This document shows, piece after piece, positions 46,522 through 58,314 of a stretch of DNA of 64,000 nt (position 1 is its first letter; each line of letters opens with the position of its first letter). The DNA comes from Chenopodium formosanum (lineage: Eukaryota; Streptophyta; Magnoliopsida; Caryophyllales; Amaranthaceae): NCBI GenBank assembly GCA_024500155.1, contig CM044871.1, positions 32,982,728 to 33,046,727 on the forward strand. The letters are read 5' to 3'. The translations under genes and the position numbers were made by a program. Under the pieces are notes generated by a model. The model made no database searches. It saw nothing but the letters and a program-made list of their open reading frames with translations, and was not told the DNA's origin.

Positions 46522-47798
46522 TGTTGGACTTAATGATTTTGATGATGACACAACCTCACTTGCTTACAAACTAATAAGTGCTTAATTGTTTAAGTGTGTA
46601 CTCAGTTACAAAGACTAGGAGAATGAAGTGTCTTGTAAAAATACCATGAGGAACAAGAAAGGCCAGAAGCAGAGCTAACCATACAGAAGAGTTCCGTCAC
46701 AGGAACTGGCGCTTCAGAAATGAAGACTGGAGAAGAGAAGTTCCTCCCAAGGAACAGAAGCCTCGAAGTAGAAGCTTCATCAGAGAACATGAAGACTAAA
46801 TATATTTATATGTTTTAGGATTTATGTAAGTATAAGATATTAAATAGCACTCGAAAAATCTTTGTGGAATTGGTCTAAAAAGATAATTTTGTGCTAGCTA
46901 AATTTTAGGGAAGTTGGTTTCTAAAACGTTTATCTTTTGAAAGGGATTTTATTTTATTCTGATTTTCGAAAATAACTTGTGCAAAAAGATTTTATTTTAT
47001 TTTCTTACTTTCGAAATTATCTTCTGAAAAAATTAAAATCACCATGTTTTCCAAAACTTACGGCCTACTCTCCCATGTTCTTCTTCAGTCGTGGGTTTGC
47101 ACATTAAGGAGTTCATGTTTCCTTAATTTTAGGAGCATGATCTTCTTAGTGGGTTGAAGTAGTGGCGTAATGGATTTGCTGCACAAAGAAGTTTTCCTAA
47201 AACGAATTTTGGTCTATAAATAGTTGTTAATTTCAGATGGAAAACTTTACCTTTCTCACATAAGTTTTCAAGCTTCAAATTGAGTCAAGTGTCAATTCCA
47301 CACAAGTTCATTAGAGTGTTCTTAATGTTCTTATACTAGAGTTTGTTTTTCTTTCGAGTTGTAATTTGGGGAATGGGGAAGTTCGAGTGAACGTTTGTGT
47401 ATGAGAAAGAGAAGAGAGAGAGAGAAGAGAAAGAGAAGAGAAAGAGAAGAGAGAACAAAGAAGTGAGAAGAGAGAAAGAGAAGAGAAGAGTAACAAGTTG
47501 GGTGACTTGTTCCTCAGGGTCTCAAGTTCGTAGAGGAACTTGAGTTTGAGTCTTTAGCTTGTAATAGGATCATTTTCCCTATTATAGTGAAGATTCTTTT
47601 CCCAAAATCCCAAGTGGTCGTGGTTTTTCTCCTTGTTAGGGCCAAGGAGTTTTCCACGTAAAATCTCTCTTACATTATTTAGTTCCTTTAGTTAATCGCT
47701 CAGTTCCTTTAGCTAACTTAATTCCGCAAAAAGTTTGGCTAAATTCTCATACTACAATTCAACCCCCCCCCCTTCTTGTAGTATTCATTAAAACAACA
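46522..47798 (+). repeat. 5' LTR of the copia element
   Basis: 1277 bp from TGTTGGACTTAATGATTTTG to AAAACAACA. TATA box TATAAATA at 47215-47222; a purine-rich (GA)n tract at about 47402-47490 lies downstream. It ends with a C tract (47763-47772), as is common in this lineage. CTAAG (46517-46521) would be the left 5-bp target copy. Confidence 0.85.
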
Positions 47799-47800
47799 AT

Positions 47801-47812
47801 TGGTATCAGAGC
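47801..47812 (+). other. Primer binding site (initiator tRNA-Met)
   Basis: TGGTATCAGAGC, the classical plant copia PBS, two bases after the LTR end. Confidence 0.95.
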
Positions 47813-47863
47813 CTAACTTCTAGGAAAATCAGGAAACCCTGAAGAAGAAAGGTCTTGGAGAAA

Positions 47864-49692
47864 ATGAATACTCATGAGAAGCTCAAGGAAGGATACTCAA
47901 CACAGAGGCCTCCTATGTTCAACGGCAAGTTCTACACTTACTTGAAGAACCGCATGGAGATCTTTATCAAGGCAGAGAACTATCAAGTCTTGAGGGTCAT
48001 CGAGGTTGGTGATTTCGAAGTCACCAAAACAAATGCTCAGAACGAGGTAATCCCTAAGCCTATGTCTGAATATGAAAAAGAGGACTTTGATAAATTGGAA
48101 ATAAATGTTATGGCTGTGAAATTGCTCCACTGTGGACTTGGACCTCACGAACACAATCGTGTTATGGGGTGCAAGAACGCTAAGGAAATTTGGGATTTGC
48201 TGCAGATTACTCATGAAGGAACTAATGAGGTTAAACGCTCAAAATCGATCTACTTATGTCTAAGTATGAACGATTTGAAATGCAGCCTAAGGAAACCATT
48301 CAAGAGATGCTAACCCGTTTTACTAACATCATAAATGAGTTGGTTTCCCTTGGTAGACAAATTCCTACAGATGAGCAGGTTAGGAAGGTTCTTAGAAGTC
48401 TTCCACAAGATGAGAGGTGGAGAGCTAAGGTGACAGCCCTTCAGGAAACGAAGGCCTTTACCAAGTTCAATATTGAACAGCTAGCAGGTTCTCTCATGAC
48501 TCATGAGCTACACCTTGGAGTCAACAATGAACCCATGAGGAACAAGGGTTTGACTCTTAAGGCTGATGAGGAGGAAGACTCAAAAGTGGACGAGGATGAG
48601 GCTGCTCTAATTGTGCGAAGATTTAAAAAGATGTTCAAGAAAGGCCGAATCTCAAGGAACTTCGGGAAAAAGACCTCAAATCCAAAGCCTGACTAGAACT
48701 GCCACAAGTGTGGATCTCCATATCACTTTATCAGAGACTGTCCCCTTTGGGAAAATGATAAAGGAAAAGGAAAGGCTAAGGAACAGGGAAGAGAAAAATT
48801 CAGCAAAGCAAACTATCAAAAGTCAGTCATGAAGAAGGCCATGATAGCAGCTTGGGGAGACTCAGAAAGTGAAGAAGAAGATGATGACCAACCAGAAGAG
48901 GAGACAACCAATCTCTGTTTGATGGCCAAATCAGATGATGAAAAAGCTTATCTTGAGGAACTTCAGAAAGAGGTATTTCTTGATCCTAAACAGCTTAAAA
49001 CTCTCTCTAAAGATGTCTTGATAGATATATGTCTAGAAGAAGAAGAATTCTTTAGAGATACATGTGTAAAGTTGAACAAATGTGAAAAAGCTCTTAAGGT
49101 TTGCAAAGAACATGGTGCTTGGTTGGAAACAGCCTATGCCAAGTCTCAAAGCAAACTAAAAGAGCTTGATTTTAAATACAAACACATAACTGAGATAGCT
49201 GATAGGATTAAGAATGAAAGTATTCTTCTGAATGTTGAACTAACTCAGTATAAGCTCATGAATTTTGATATCAGTTCTAGCAGTTCCTCAAGTGATCAGT
49301 TGCTTAAATTCAATGTTGATTTTGAAAAATTGAAAAATGAGCTTTCTACCTTAAAAACTCAAAAGGATCAACTTGAATCTGAACTGAATGCTAGAAAGGA
49401 TAGAAGTATTGACCCAAAAGTCATACCTAAGTGGATAGCTGAAGCTCAAGGAAAAAGAACTGAAGGCCTTGGCTATATAACCAAGAGGAAAGGTAAACAA
49501 AAGAAATATGTTGAGCTTCCTAGCATGAAGGTATGCACTTTTTGTGGTAAGTCTGGACATCTCTATGGAGAGTGTAGGATAAGAGAAGAAGCTGATAAAA
49601 GAAATGTAAAACAAGTGTGGGTCAAGAAAACTGATATTGCATCCACGTCTAAGGAACCCAAGGAAACCTGGGTTCCTGATCCTAATGCTTAG
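47864..49692 (+). pseudogene. gag: gag of the copia element, one frameshift and one nonsense codon
   Basis: ATG at 47864. The capsid-like UBN2-type domain (RPPMFNGKFYTYLKNRMEIF, AKEIWDLLQITHEG) runs to about 48240, where an A-run near 48241-48246 has lost a base. The frame from about 48247 continues (MSKYERFEMQ, QETKAFTKFNIEQLAGSL). A TAG at 48694-48696 precedes a first zinc knuckle (CHKCGSPYHFIRDC, 48700-48741). An acidic and coiled-coil section follows, and a second knuckle CTFCGKSGHLYGEC (about 49532-49573). Ends at 49692. Confidence 0.85.
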
Positions 49693-49697
49693 TTTTC

Positions 49698-52600
49698 TTG
49701 CAGGTTCTAGTGAGGGGGAACAACTCGTGGTATCTCGGCAGCGGTTGTTCAAAGCATATGACAGGTGATAAATCAAAATTCCTCTCACTAGAAGACTACC
49801 CTGGAGGAACAGTAACCTTTGGGGATAATAAGAAGGGCGAGATCATTGGAAAAGGCAAAATTGGTAGATCAAAATCTCATTCCATTGATAATGTGTTCCT
49901 GGCCGAGGGCTTAATGCACAATTTGCTCAGTATATCACAATTTTGTGACAACGGAAACTCTGTAAGTTTTACTTCTGATTCTTGCAACATCATCAACAAC
50001 AAGTCAGGAAAGGTTGTTCTAGAAGGAACAAGAAGAGGGAACACCTATACAGTTGACCTCAACTTAATCCCAAGGAACAACCTTACATGTCTGAGTGTTG
50101 TTGAAGATGATCCCCTGCTATGGCATAAACGTTTTGGACATGCTAGCTTTTCATTACTCGACAAGCTAAGGTCAAGGAACTTGGTTGTGGGACTTCCTAT
50201 TATCAAGTTCCTACAGAACAAAGTTTGTGATGCATGTGTGAAAGGCAAGCATGTTCGCTCATCTTTTAAATTGAAGAAAATGGTGAGCACTACAAAGCTT
50301 TTGGAATTAATCCATATGGATTTGTGTGGTCCCATGAGAATTCAAAGCAGGAGTGGCAAGAAATATGTTTTGGTTATTGTTGATGATTATTCTAGATTCA
50401 CTTGGGTTATTTTTCTTGCTAGTAAAGATGAAACATTTAACGAGTTTGTTGCCTTTGCCAAGAAAATACAGAAAATCAGTGGTCACTCCATAGTCCATCT
50501 CAGATCAGATCACGAAACTGAATTTGAGAACTTAAGATTCGATGAGTTTTGCAGGGAAAATGGCATGAATCATAACTTCTCAGCTCCAAGGACTCTCCAA
50601 CAAAATGGAGTTGTAGAAAGGAAGAATCGAACCCTTGAGGAAATGGCTAGAACGATGTTGATTGCAAGTGGATTGCCAAGGAACTTCCGGGCTGAAGCCG
50701 TGAATACAGCTTGTTACATCCTTAACAGAGTAACAATCAGAAGTATCATCAACAAGACTCCCTATGAATTGTTCAGGGGAAGAAAGCCAAACATATCTCA
50801 TCTTAGAGCCTTTGGTTGTAAGTGCTTTGTACATAATAATGGTAAGAAAAACCTAGGGAAATTTGATGAAAGAAGTGAAGAGGCCATATTTCTAGGATAT
50901 GCCTCTGATAGCAAAGCTTATAGAGTTTACAATAAAAGCTCAATGTGTGTTGAGGAAAGCATTCATATAATCTTTGATGAAGTTAACAAGTTTGTGAGTG
51001 TGCAGGAACAAGAAAATGATAATGATTTTGAAATTGGATTAATAAGAGACAGGGATGAAGAAGAGACCCAAAAGCAAACCAAAGAAAAGCAGCCTGCTCT
51101 AGAAGAGGATCATCAAGAAAATGGAGAGGTTCCTCAACCAGATGAACAGGTGAATGAGGAACAAGCAGAAGAAGCAGAAGGAACAGAAACAGAAGCTCCT
51201 CAAATGGAAGTTCCAGCAAGGGAATTCCAACCTAGGCCATTCAGATATCAAGGTTCCCATCTAACTGATCTCATAATCAGTGATATAGGAAAAGGAACGC
51301 AAACAAGATCACAAATGAGGAACTACTGCGCATTCCATGCATTTCTGTCTATTCTAGAACCAAGAAATCATCAAGAAGCCTTGGGAGATGCAGATTGGAT
51401 AGTGGCCATGCAAGAGGAACTCAATGAGTTCGAAAGGAACAAGGTCTGGCACCTTGAGCTTAAGCCTAAGGGAAAGAAGGTAATTGGGCTCAAATGGGTG
51501 TTCAGGAACAAGCTTGATGAACATGGAACCATAGTAAGGAACAAGGCTAGATTGGTTGTGAAGGGCTATAACCAACATGAAGGTATTGATTTCGATGAAA
51601 CCTTTGCTCCTGTAGCTAGATTAGAAGCTATTAGAATCCTAGTGGCTTTTGCTTCTTTTATGGGTTTCAAACTCTATCAAATGGATGTGAAATGTGCTTT
51701 TCTAAATGGTTTCTGAAATGAGGAGGTGTTTGTTGAACAACCTCCAGGTTTCGAAAATCCAAAATTTCCAAATCATGTTTTTAAGCTTGATAAAGCTCTT
51801 TATGGGCTCAAATAAGCTCCAAGAGCCTGGTATGAAAGGCTTTCAAAGTTCCTACTGAAAAATGATTTCAAAAGAGGAAAAGTAGACAAAACTCTTTTCC
51901 TTAAATCTCGAGGAACTGATTTGTTAGTTGTACAGATCTATGTAGATGATATTATATTTGGTGCTACTAACAATGGTTTATGCAAGTACTTTGCTGAGCT
52001 TATGGGTGGTGAATTTGAGATGAGCATGATGGGTGAATTGAATTTCTTCCTTGGACTTCAAATAAAGCAAACAGCTGAAGGAATAATGATTCACCAACAG
52101 CAGTATGTCAAGGAACTTCTGAAGAAGTACAACATGGAAAATGCCAAGACAAATCATACACCTATGGGAACAGCAACAAGACTTGATGAGGATCCACAAG
52201 GAACAAGTGTGGATCAAACCACTTACAGAGGTATGATTGGTTCATTGTTATATCTAACAGCCAGTAGGCCTGACATTTCCTTTAGTGTTGGATTGTGTGC
52301 CAGATTTCAGTCTAATCCTAAAGAATCACATCTAACGGCTGTTAAGAGAATTTTGAGATACCTCAAAGGAACAGATGACCTGTGTCTGTTCTATCCTAGA
52401 AGTGATGACTTTATGCTTAGAGGATTCACAGATGCTGACTATGCAGGTGACCTAGTCAATAGGAAAAGCACCTCAGGTATGGTTTAGTTCCTTGGCTCTT
52501 GTCTAGTTTATTGGGGTTCCAAGAAACAAAATACTGTTGCATTGTCTATTGCAGAGGCTGAGTATGTAGCAGCAGCTGCTTGTTGCTCTCAAATCCTCTG

Positions 52601-52883
52601 GATAAAACAACAGTTACGTGACTTTGGTATTAAATTTAATTGCATTACTATCTATTGTGATAACACTAGTGCAATTTGCATATCTAAAGATCCAGTCCAT
52701 CATTCAAGAGTTAAGCATATTCATATAAGGCATCATTTCCTTAAGGATAATGTTGAAAAGGGTTTGATTAAATTAGATTTCTGCCAAACTGACAATCAAA
52801 TTGCAGATATATTAACAAAACCCTTAAATAGAGAAAGGCATGAGAAGATGAGAATGGAACTTGGGATGATTAAGTTATACTGA
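49698..52883 (+). pseudogene. pol: pol of the copia element: protease, integrase, RT, RNase H; broken
   Basis: Begins in a different frame from gag. The protease motif reads LGSGCSKHMTG: the catalytic Asp (DSG) is Gly (codon GGC near 49737). The integrase zinc part (WHKRFGHASF...CDACVKGKH) and core (HMDLCGPM, LRSDHETEFENLRF, QQNGVVERKNRTLEEM) follow with D, D, E present. RT starts near 51420 and has YVDD intact at 51939-51950. RNase H: SIAEAEYVAAAACCSQ, YCDNTSAICISKDP, DILTKPLNRERHEK. Nonsense codons at 51714 (TGA), 51813 (TAA) and 52485 (TAG); the last two sit where relatives have Gln. Confidence 0.88.
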
Positions 52884-53450
52884 GAAAAATGCATCAAGTT
52901 CCCTCAGGTATGAAACTCAAACTGACATGCTTAATCTGTTGTATACTGTGCACAAGTGTTATATGTTTAATTACATAGTTAAGACAGGTTGTGAGCAGGA
53001 GTAATATTTACTAAGGGCATGTAAATTGAAAGTCATAGAATATGAAGAGTCCAAAATTGGTTGCATGAGCCTTGTTAATTTGTTCCGTGTATCAAGTTGT
53101 ATTTGCAAGTGTTCTTTACTGATAAAATTCAAGAGATAAAATTGTTGTGTTTATCTAGTTTTCAAAATTCCAAATTCTTTTTATCTAAACACAAAAATCG
53201 GATGAATGCATCTAAATTCATCATTATCTTTTGTTCAAAAAGTAGCCCACTTACACTACTCTCGTGAAACACGGTTTGCGTTTCCCTAAGCAATAAATAT
53301 AAGTGTCAAATCAACTAAATTAACCTCACCTCCCAAACGACACCTCACTTCACCAATTTACCTCCACCATAAAAGATGTCAGCCTCACACAAATTTACAC
53401 CACACAAAAATTACCTTCTCTCTCATCACTCCGATCAAAACTATTCTCCA
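52884..53450 (+). other. Spacer between pol and the env-like ORF
   Basis: AT-rich; no ORF or repeat of note. The last ~100 bp are pyrimidine-rich and could be the leader of a spliced subgenomic mRNA; no splice site is certain. Confidence 0.5.
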
Positions 53451-54980
53451 ATGTCTACCTCTTAAAAAACCCAAATTGAAGCCGACCTTAACACAAACCC
53501 AATTCCAGAAATCACCATGGAAATTAACCCCATTGATGATCAAGAGCCTCCAAAAGTGGATTCAACCACCGAATCCCAATCTTCTCGAAAAAGGAAGTCC
53601 AATGACATGCAAGAAGAAGAAGAAAGCGCTCCGGAACTAGGGGTTAATTACCGAGACAAGCCTGCAGCCATGAAACGGCAAGAGAAGATCAGTGATCACT
53701 TTGTGACAGGTTTGGCTATTAATCTTCCTTGGTGTAAGTCTGTTAAATTGTATGAACTGCTTGATTTGATTGAAGCTCAAAATTGGCTGAATTTGTTGAG
53801 TGAATAATTTAATCGGAGTATGTATGTTGATGCTATGAGGGATTTTTGCAAGAGTTTCAAATACTCTAAGGGTGTTATTCGTTGTTGTGTGTATGAAAAA
53901 GAAATTGAGTTTGATGCGATGTACTTGGCTGAGTTGTTTGATGTTCCTAATACTGGATATGACTTGTATTTTAAGAGTAATGTGATAAGGAACCCTCTTC
54001 CTGATGCAAACATTGATGAGATTGTGGAGTATCTAGGTGGAGACCCGGAGGAAACCCACATAAATCACAATGACCTTACCCCTCTTGGCAAAATTCTGCT
54101 AAAATTTGTTTTCAATGACATTATTCCTCGAACACAAAAGAGAGACAGTGCCAACAAGCTTGACTCTGTTCTCATCTATTGCCTAGCCAAAAAGATCCAA
54201 ATTAACTTTCCCTCCATCATGATCCAATACCTTTCTCATTGTGTTCCAAAAGGATGGAAGGTGGGATATGGTAACCTACTTACCTATGTTTTCGAAAGCT
54301 TTGGCATCTCCTTTACTGATAAAGAACCTCTGCCCCTCAAAAATACCAAATACATGCAATCTATTTTCCTTGAAAATCATAAGATGAAGGTTGTGGATGG
54401 ATGTTTTGAAGTTGTGCTGGAGAAAAAGGAGAAAAGGCCTAAGGAAGTAGGTGGACTAGCTGAGGGGGAAGAGGAGAGAGCTACTGGGATTATAGAGGGA
54501 GTGGTGCAGGATATTCAGGAGGAGGAAGAGGAAAAGGTGGTTGAGGACGTGACTGAGACAGGGGGAAGGAAGAAAAGGAAGAGTTTGAGGCTGATGAAGA
54601 AAAAGGAGCCCTCTGCACCCATTTGCATTGATATAACTGGGGTGCAAGAGGTATTACAGAAAGTCTCAAGCTCTCCTAGTCAGGGCAAGAATGCATCTGC
54701 AGGAACAGGTTTTGCAGCTTCCAGTTCCCCACCTAAGGTTCCCAGCGAAGATGTGAAGGAGATGAAGGAGATGCTCTATAAGTTGCTGAAGGAACAAGAG
54801 CAGTCAAAGGTGAAGATGGAGGAACTGAAAAAGAGTGTGCTCACTCTCAATGCTGATGTGAAGGAACTGATCACGAGCTCTAAACAAGGGAGACAGTCCA
54901 CTGTGAAGGACATAGTGTCTAAAATCAGCAAGAAGCTGGAGGATCTTGCTGTTGATGATGACCAGAGTATTGCATCTTAA
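53451..54980 (+). pseudogene. Third (env-like) ORF of the SIRE-type element, two nonsense codons
   Basis: A single frame from an ATG at 53451 to 54980 (~510 codons), interrupted only by TAA at 53463-53465 and TAA at 53805-53807; an ATG at 53517 also lies in frame. N-terminus polar with KRKSN. The middle is globular (CCVYEKEIEFDAMYLAELFD, YLGGDPEETHINHNDLTPLG, IQYLSHCVPKGWKVGYGNLL). An acidic segment EEEEEKVVEDV is followed by basic RKKRKSLRLMKKKE and a C-terminal coiled coil (residues ~420-490). No convincing signal peptide or membrane span, so a true envelope role is not supported. Resembles the plant transposon protein family found 3' of pol in this lineage. Confidence 0.75.
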
Positions 54981-55062
54981 CCTATCTTTCCTTGCAGCCT
55001 CTTTATGTTGATGAAACTTATGTTTATTTGCTTTTGGAGACACTTTTTTTTGGGTCTGTAAT

Positions 55063-56732
55063 TGTAGGCGTCGCTCGAAGGGCGCCTACGTTAAAAAGCA
55101 TGTTGTGAATATGCTTGGCACTCATAGGAAGTGGGAATTGACATTACGATTAGGGACAAATAAAGTAGGGAGCCGCCAACAAGTTTTTGTGGAACTTGTA
55201 AACCGTTCACGGATCATAAAAAAGGCAACCACGATAAGGGACAACGATAGGCAACAACGATTGACCCGTGAAGGTTACACCCCATTCATAATCCATGAGA
55301 TTACTAACTCCATATGGTTCGGAACCACGAAAGGAGGATCGGGGATGATGGTACGAAGTGAGTCATGGAGTCACATTCGCCCGTATTGGCCTCTACTCGA
55401 TTCTTATAGTGAAAAAATTCCTGTGATCTCAAAGGCATACAAACAATAATTCAATTCGCTCCAAACTATTATTTAACTAAATTGGTTCAAAATTAATGCA
55501 CACATAATTCTAAATATTTGGTGATCACTTGATTAAACAACAAGATTAAAAAGGGAACCTAAACCGGTTGTCCAAATTATCTTATTAGTCGTGATTTTCA
55601 ATTACATATTCCCATTAACATGCAATATTATGATCAAATAATATAATAAAATCAATATAAACATAAAAAGAACCAATTTAATCATAATTCTAACAGCAGA
55701 AAAAATCGTTAGAAAAATAATAATAAAAAGAGCATAACTCTTACTTTGAATATGTTTGCTTGCAACTACAAAATAATAAACGAGTTAGTAACTTCAAGGA
55801 AATAATAAAACAACAATTAAATTAAATTAAATAAAAACAAGGTTAATTTTGGGGCCAAACCCTCAAACGATTCTACCTTTCACGCCTTGGTTTAGGATAG
55901 AACCTCGAGTAAAATATTGACTCCTTTGAGTGCTTGAAGAAGGAATTTTGAAGTGAAAAGGGTAGGCTAGTGTTTAGGTTAAGAACATAGAAGAGAGAAA
56001 AAAATAAGAATAATAGAATTCTGGTTGCCCCGTTCATCAGAAATGAGGGGGTATTTATAGAGAAATGTGCTGAGGGAGCACACGGAACCCTAAAATGATA
56101 AAAACCCTAAAAACGTATCCCGTGACACGGTGAGACTGTACCGTGACACAGTTAGACTGTACCGTCAGACGGTACAAGTTCCCGTGACACGGTCAGTTTT
56201 TGGAGTGTCGCGGGAAATTTTCAGAAAACGGAACGGAAAACGCGTTAAGGGTTTACGCGGAAAGGACACGGAACTCCCCGTGTCACGGCAGACCTCCCGT
56301 GTCACGGGAAGTCCCACCGTCAGACGGGAAGAATTCCCGTGACACGGTCAAGCTTGACCGTGACACGGTCAATTCCAGTCCACTTTTCCGTCTAAATTCA
56401 TTTTTAACCCTAATTTCTTTCGGCTTTCTGAGTGCCGATTGATAATTATGGGCTTTTTTCTGACTTTTATTTTTCGGGCTAAAATAAGAAAATAATAAAT
56501 AAAATATTTGGGCCAAAAATAATAAAATAAAAAGGTTTGGGTTTAAAATTAATTAAAACTATGCTTTTACCAAACACCAAGACTGATCCATGGACCTTTC
56601 AAAAATATGAATTTAATAAAATACGATATTTTAAGCACTCTCGGGATTAAATACTAAACCCGACCAATAGCGGCGGTGAAAGATTATTTATCATCGGGCT
56701 TGGTTTTGGGGAGACATTTTCAGGTGTCTATA
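55063..56732 (-). repeat. LTR5: 3' LTR of element D
   Basis: 1670 bp; on the minus strand it starts TATAGACACCTGAAAATGTC and ends GCGACGCCTACA. Matches LTR1 and LTR2 along the full length, including the palindrome zone and TATA box. Confidence 0.88.
56052..56375 (-). promoter_or_regulatory. LTR5 promoter: family 1 palindromes plus TATA box
   Basis: CCGTGACACGG, CCGTCTGACGG and near-matches fill about 56118-56370; TATAAATA on the minus strand is at 56052-56059. Same spacing as in LTR1. Confidence 0.75.
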
Positions 56733-57430
56733 GAAGCCCCCACTTTGACTGAGTTTGTAGAAACGTCAGTTTCGAAAACGATAGTCAAAGTAGTCGATAG
56801 GGACGGAGAATGATTTAAGACGTTCTGCGATCCTAAATCACTCTGTATACGCCGATACCTGCAGAAAAATGTTAGTTCTACAGATAAAAGAGTAAAGGGA
56901 TAGAATACATATCTGGCACCCGTGTGTCGGTGACAAACGAGTTTGGTATTTTCCTATACTTGAAGGAATCTACCGAGCGACATTGGTTGAAATGCTTTCC
57001 ATGCTTGAGGAAAGCCGTTTGAAGAGTTTGGTACCTTTCTAAGCCTGAAGAAAGCTACCGGATAATACTTTACATGCCTGAGGAAAGTCGACAAACGAAT
57101 TTGGTGTCATTCTATGCTTGAAGAACTCCACTGATAATGCCTTCCATACTTGAGGAAAGCCGACAAAAGAATTTCGTGGTTTTCTATACTTGAAGAAAAA
57201 TCCACTGATGATGCTTTCCATGCCTGAGGAAAGCCGACTTGGCGGTTTTCTGTACTTGAAGAAAAATCCACCGATAACGCTTTCCAAGCCTGAGGAAAGC
57301 TGACTTGGCGATTTTCTATACTTGAAGAAAAATCCACCGATAACGCTTTCCAAGCCTGAGGAAAGCCGACGGTTGCTGAAAATTGATAAGTGTATGGTGG
57401 TTTTTGATTATCCCCGAACATGGGCTGTAA
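56733..57430 (-). other. 3' internal region of D: PPT and ~75-bp repeats
   Basis: PPT (minus strand CAAAGTGGGGGCTTC) adjoins LTR5. About six ~75-bp stem-loop repeats lie at 56940-57372, and a single remnant of the 32-bp unit at about 57408-57435. The similarity to A, A' and C ends there. Confidence 0.78.
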
Positions 57431-58314
57431 ATAATTCACAATTTTAAGCCGATTATCTGACCATATTAAATGTTTAAAATGCCGCAAAATAGGCTTTGAC
57501 GCTTGCCAGGGGTAAAATGGTAATTTTAGTCCCCTTTAAACATCAGTTGGGATTTTCCGCGTAACTGTAGCGAAAAAATAATCACCCAATAAACCCGGAA
57601 AGTCAGCCAAACTGGTCAAAAAGCTAGAAATATTCCCTGACCAGACTCGGATTTGCCGCGCCACGTTAGAAGGTTCCCGTGACACGGTCAGGGTTCCCGT
57701 CTGACGGGACTAGTATCCCGTGTCACAGGACACATATATATATATATATATATTTTTTTTCTCTGTTTTTTTTTTATTTTCGCTGTTTGAATCAGTCAAC
57801 AACGGCTCTTTTTTTTTTTGTCCTTTTCTGCCTTTAAATCCGCGTGCACCATTTTTTCATTTCACATTTCTTCTTGCTTTCACATTTGCTTTCACCATTC
57901 ACCAATTTAGCTTCTCTCTTTCCAAAAGCTGCCGCGCCACGTCTGGCGTTAACCGCCGGCCGTTCGAAGCTCGCCGTGACACGGTAACGGCGATCGTGAC
58001 ACGGTTAGTCTCTCTCTTTTTTTTTTCTTCACCTTTTTTGCTTTGCTGCGGCTGTTTGGCTACTGCGCTACTGCTATTTCGTTGCTACTTCTGTCTCTGT
58101 TCCTGCGCTGCCGTCCAGTTCACCGGAGCTCCGTCAGCCTTGAAGATTTGCCATGACACGGTAGCTCTTGACCGTGACACGGTTAGTCTTGCCCGTGTCG
58201 CAGCAGTTGTGCTGGTGACCGGAACATATTTTCGAGTTTTGGAGTTCGAATTTCACCAATTTTGTTGTAATTCCTCGATCTTCTCCTCATTTTCGACTTT
58301 TTACACACATCCAT
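57431..58314 (+). promoter_or_regulatory. Upstream region and 5' UTR of the antisense PMD gene in D
   Basis: Family 1 palindromes or half sites occur at about 57673-57733, 57973-58000 and 58150-58190. A (TA)n stretch at 57733-57751 may serve as TATA box. The rest is pyrimidine-rich, as expected of a plant 5' UTR. A 227-codon open stretch here (57720-58403) is low-complexity and is not called a gene. Confidence 0.5.

Larger units (their letters stand above)
46522..55062 (+). mobile_element. SIRE/Maximus-type copia retrotransposon, 3' end cut by element D
   Basis: 5' LTR (46522-47798), initiator-Met PBS (47801-47812), gag, pol in the copia order (protease, integrase, RT, RNase H) and a third env-like ORF (53451-54980). 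The third ORF and the two-knuckle gag are features of the SIRE/Maximus lineage. Element D begins at 55063, so the PPT and 3' LTR are not in the window. All three ORFs contain nonsense codons. Confidence 0.87.
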
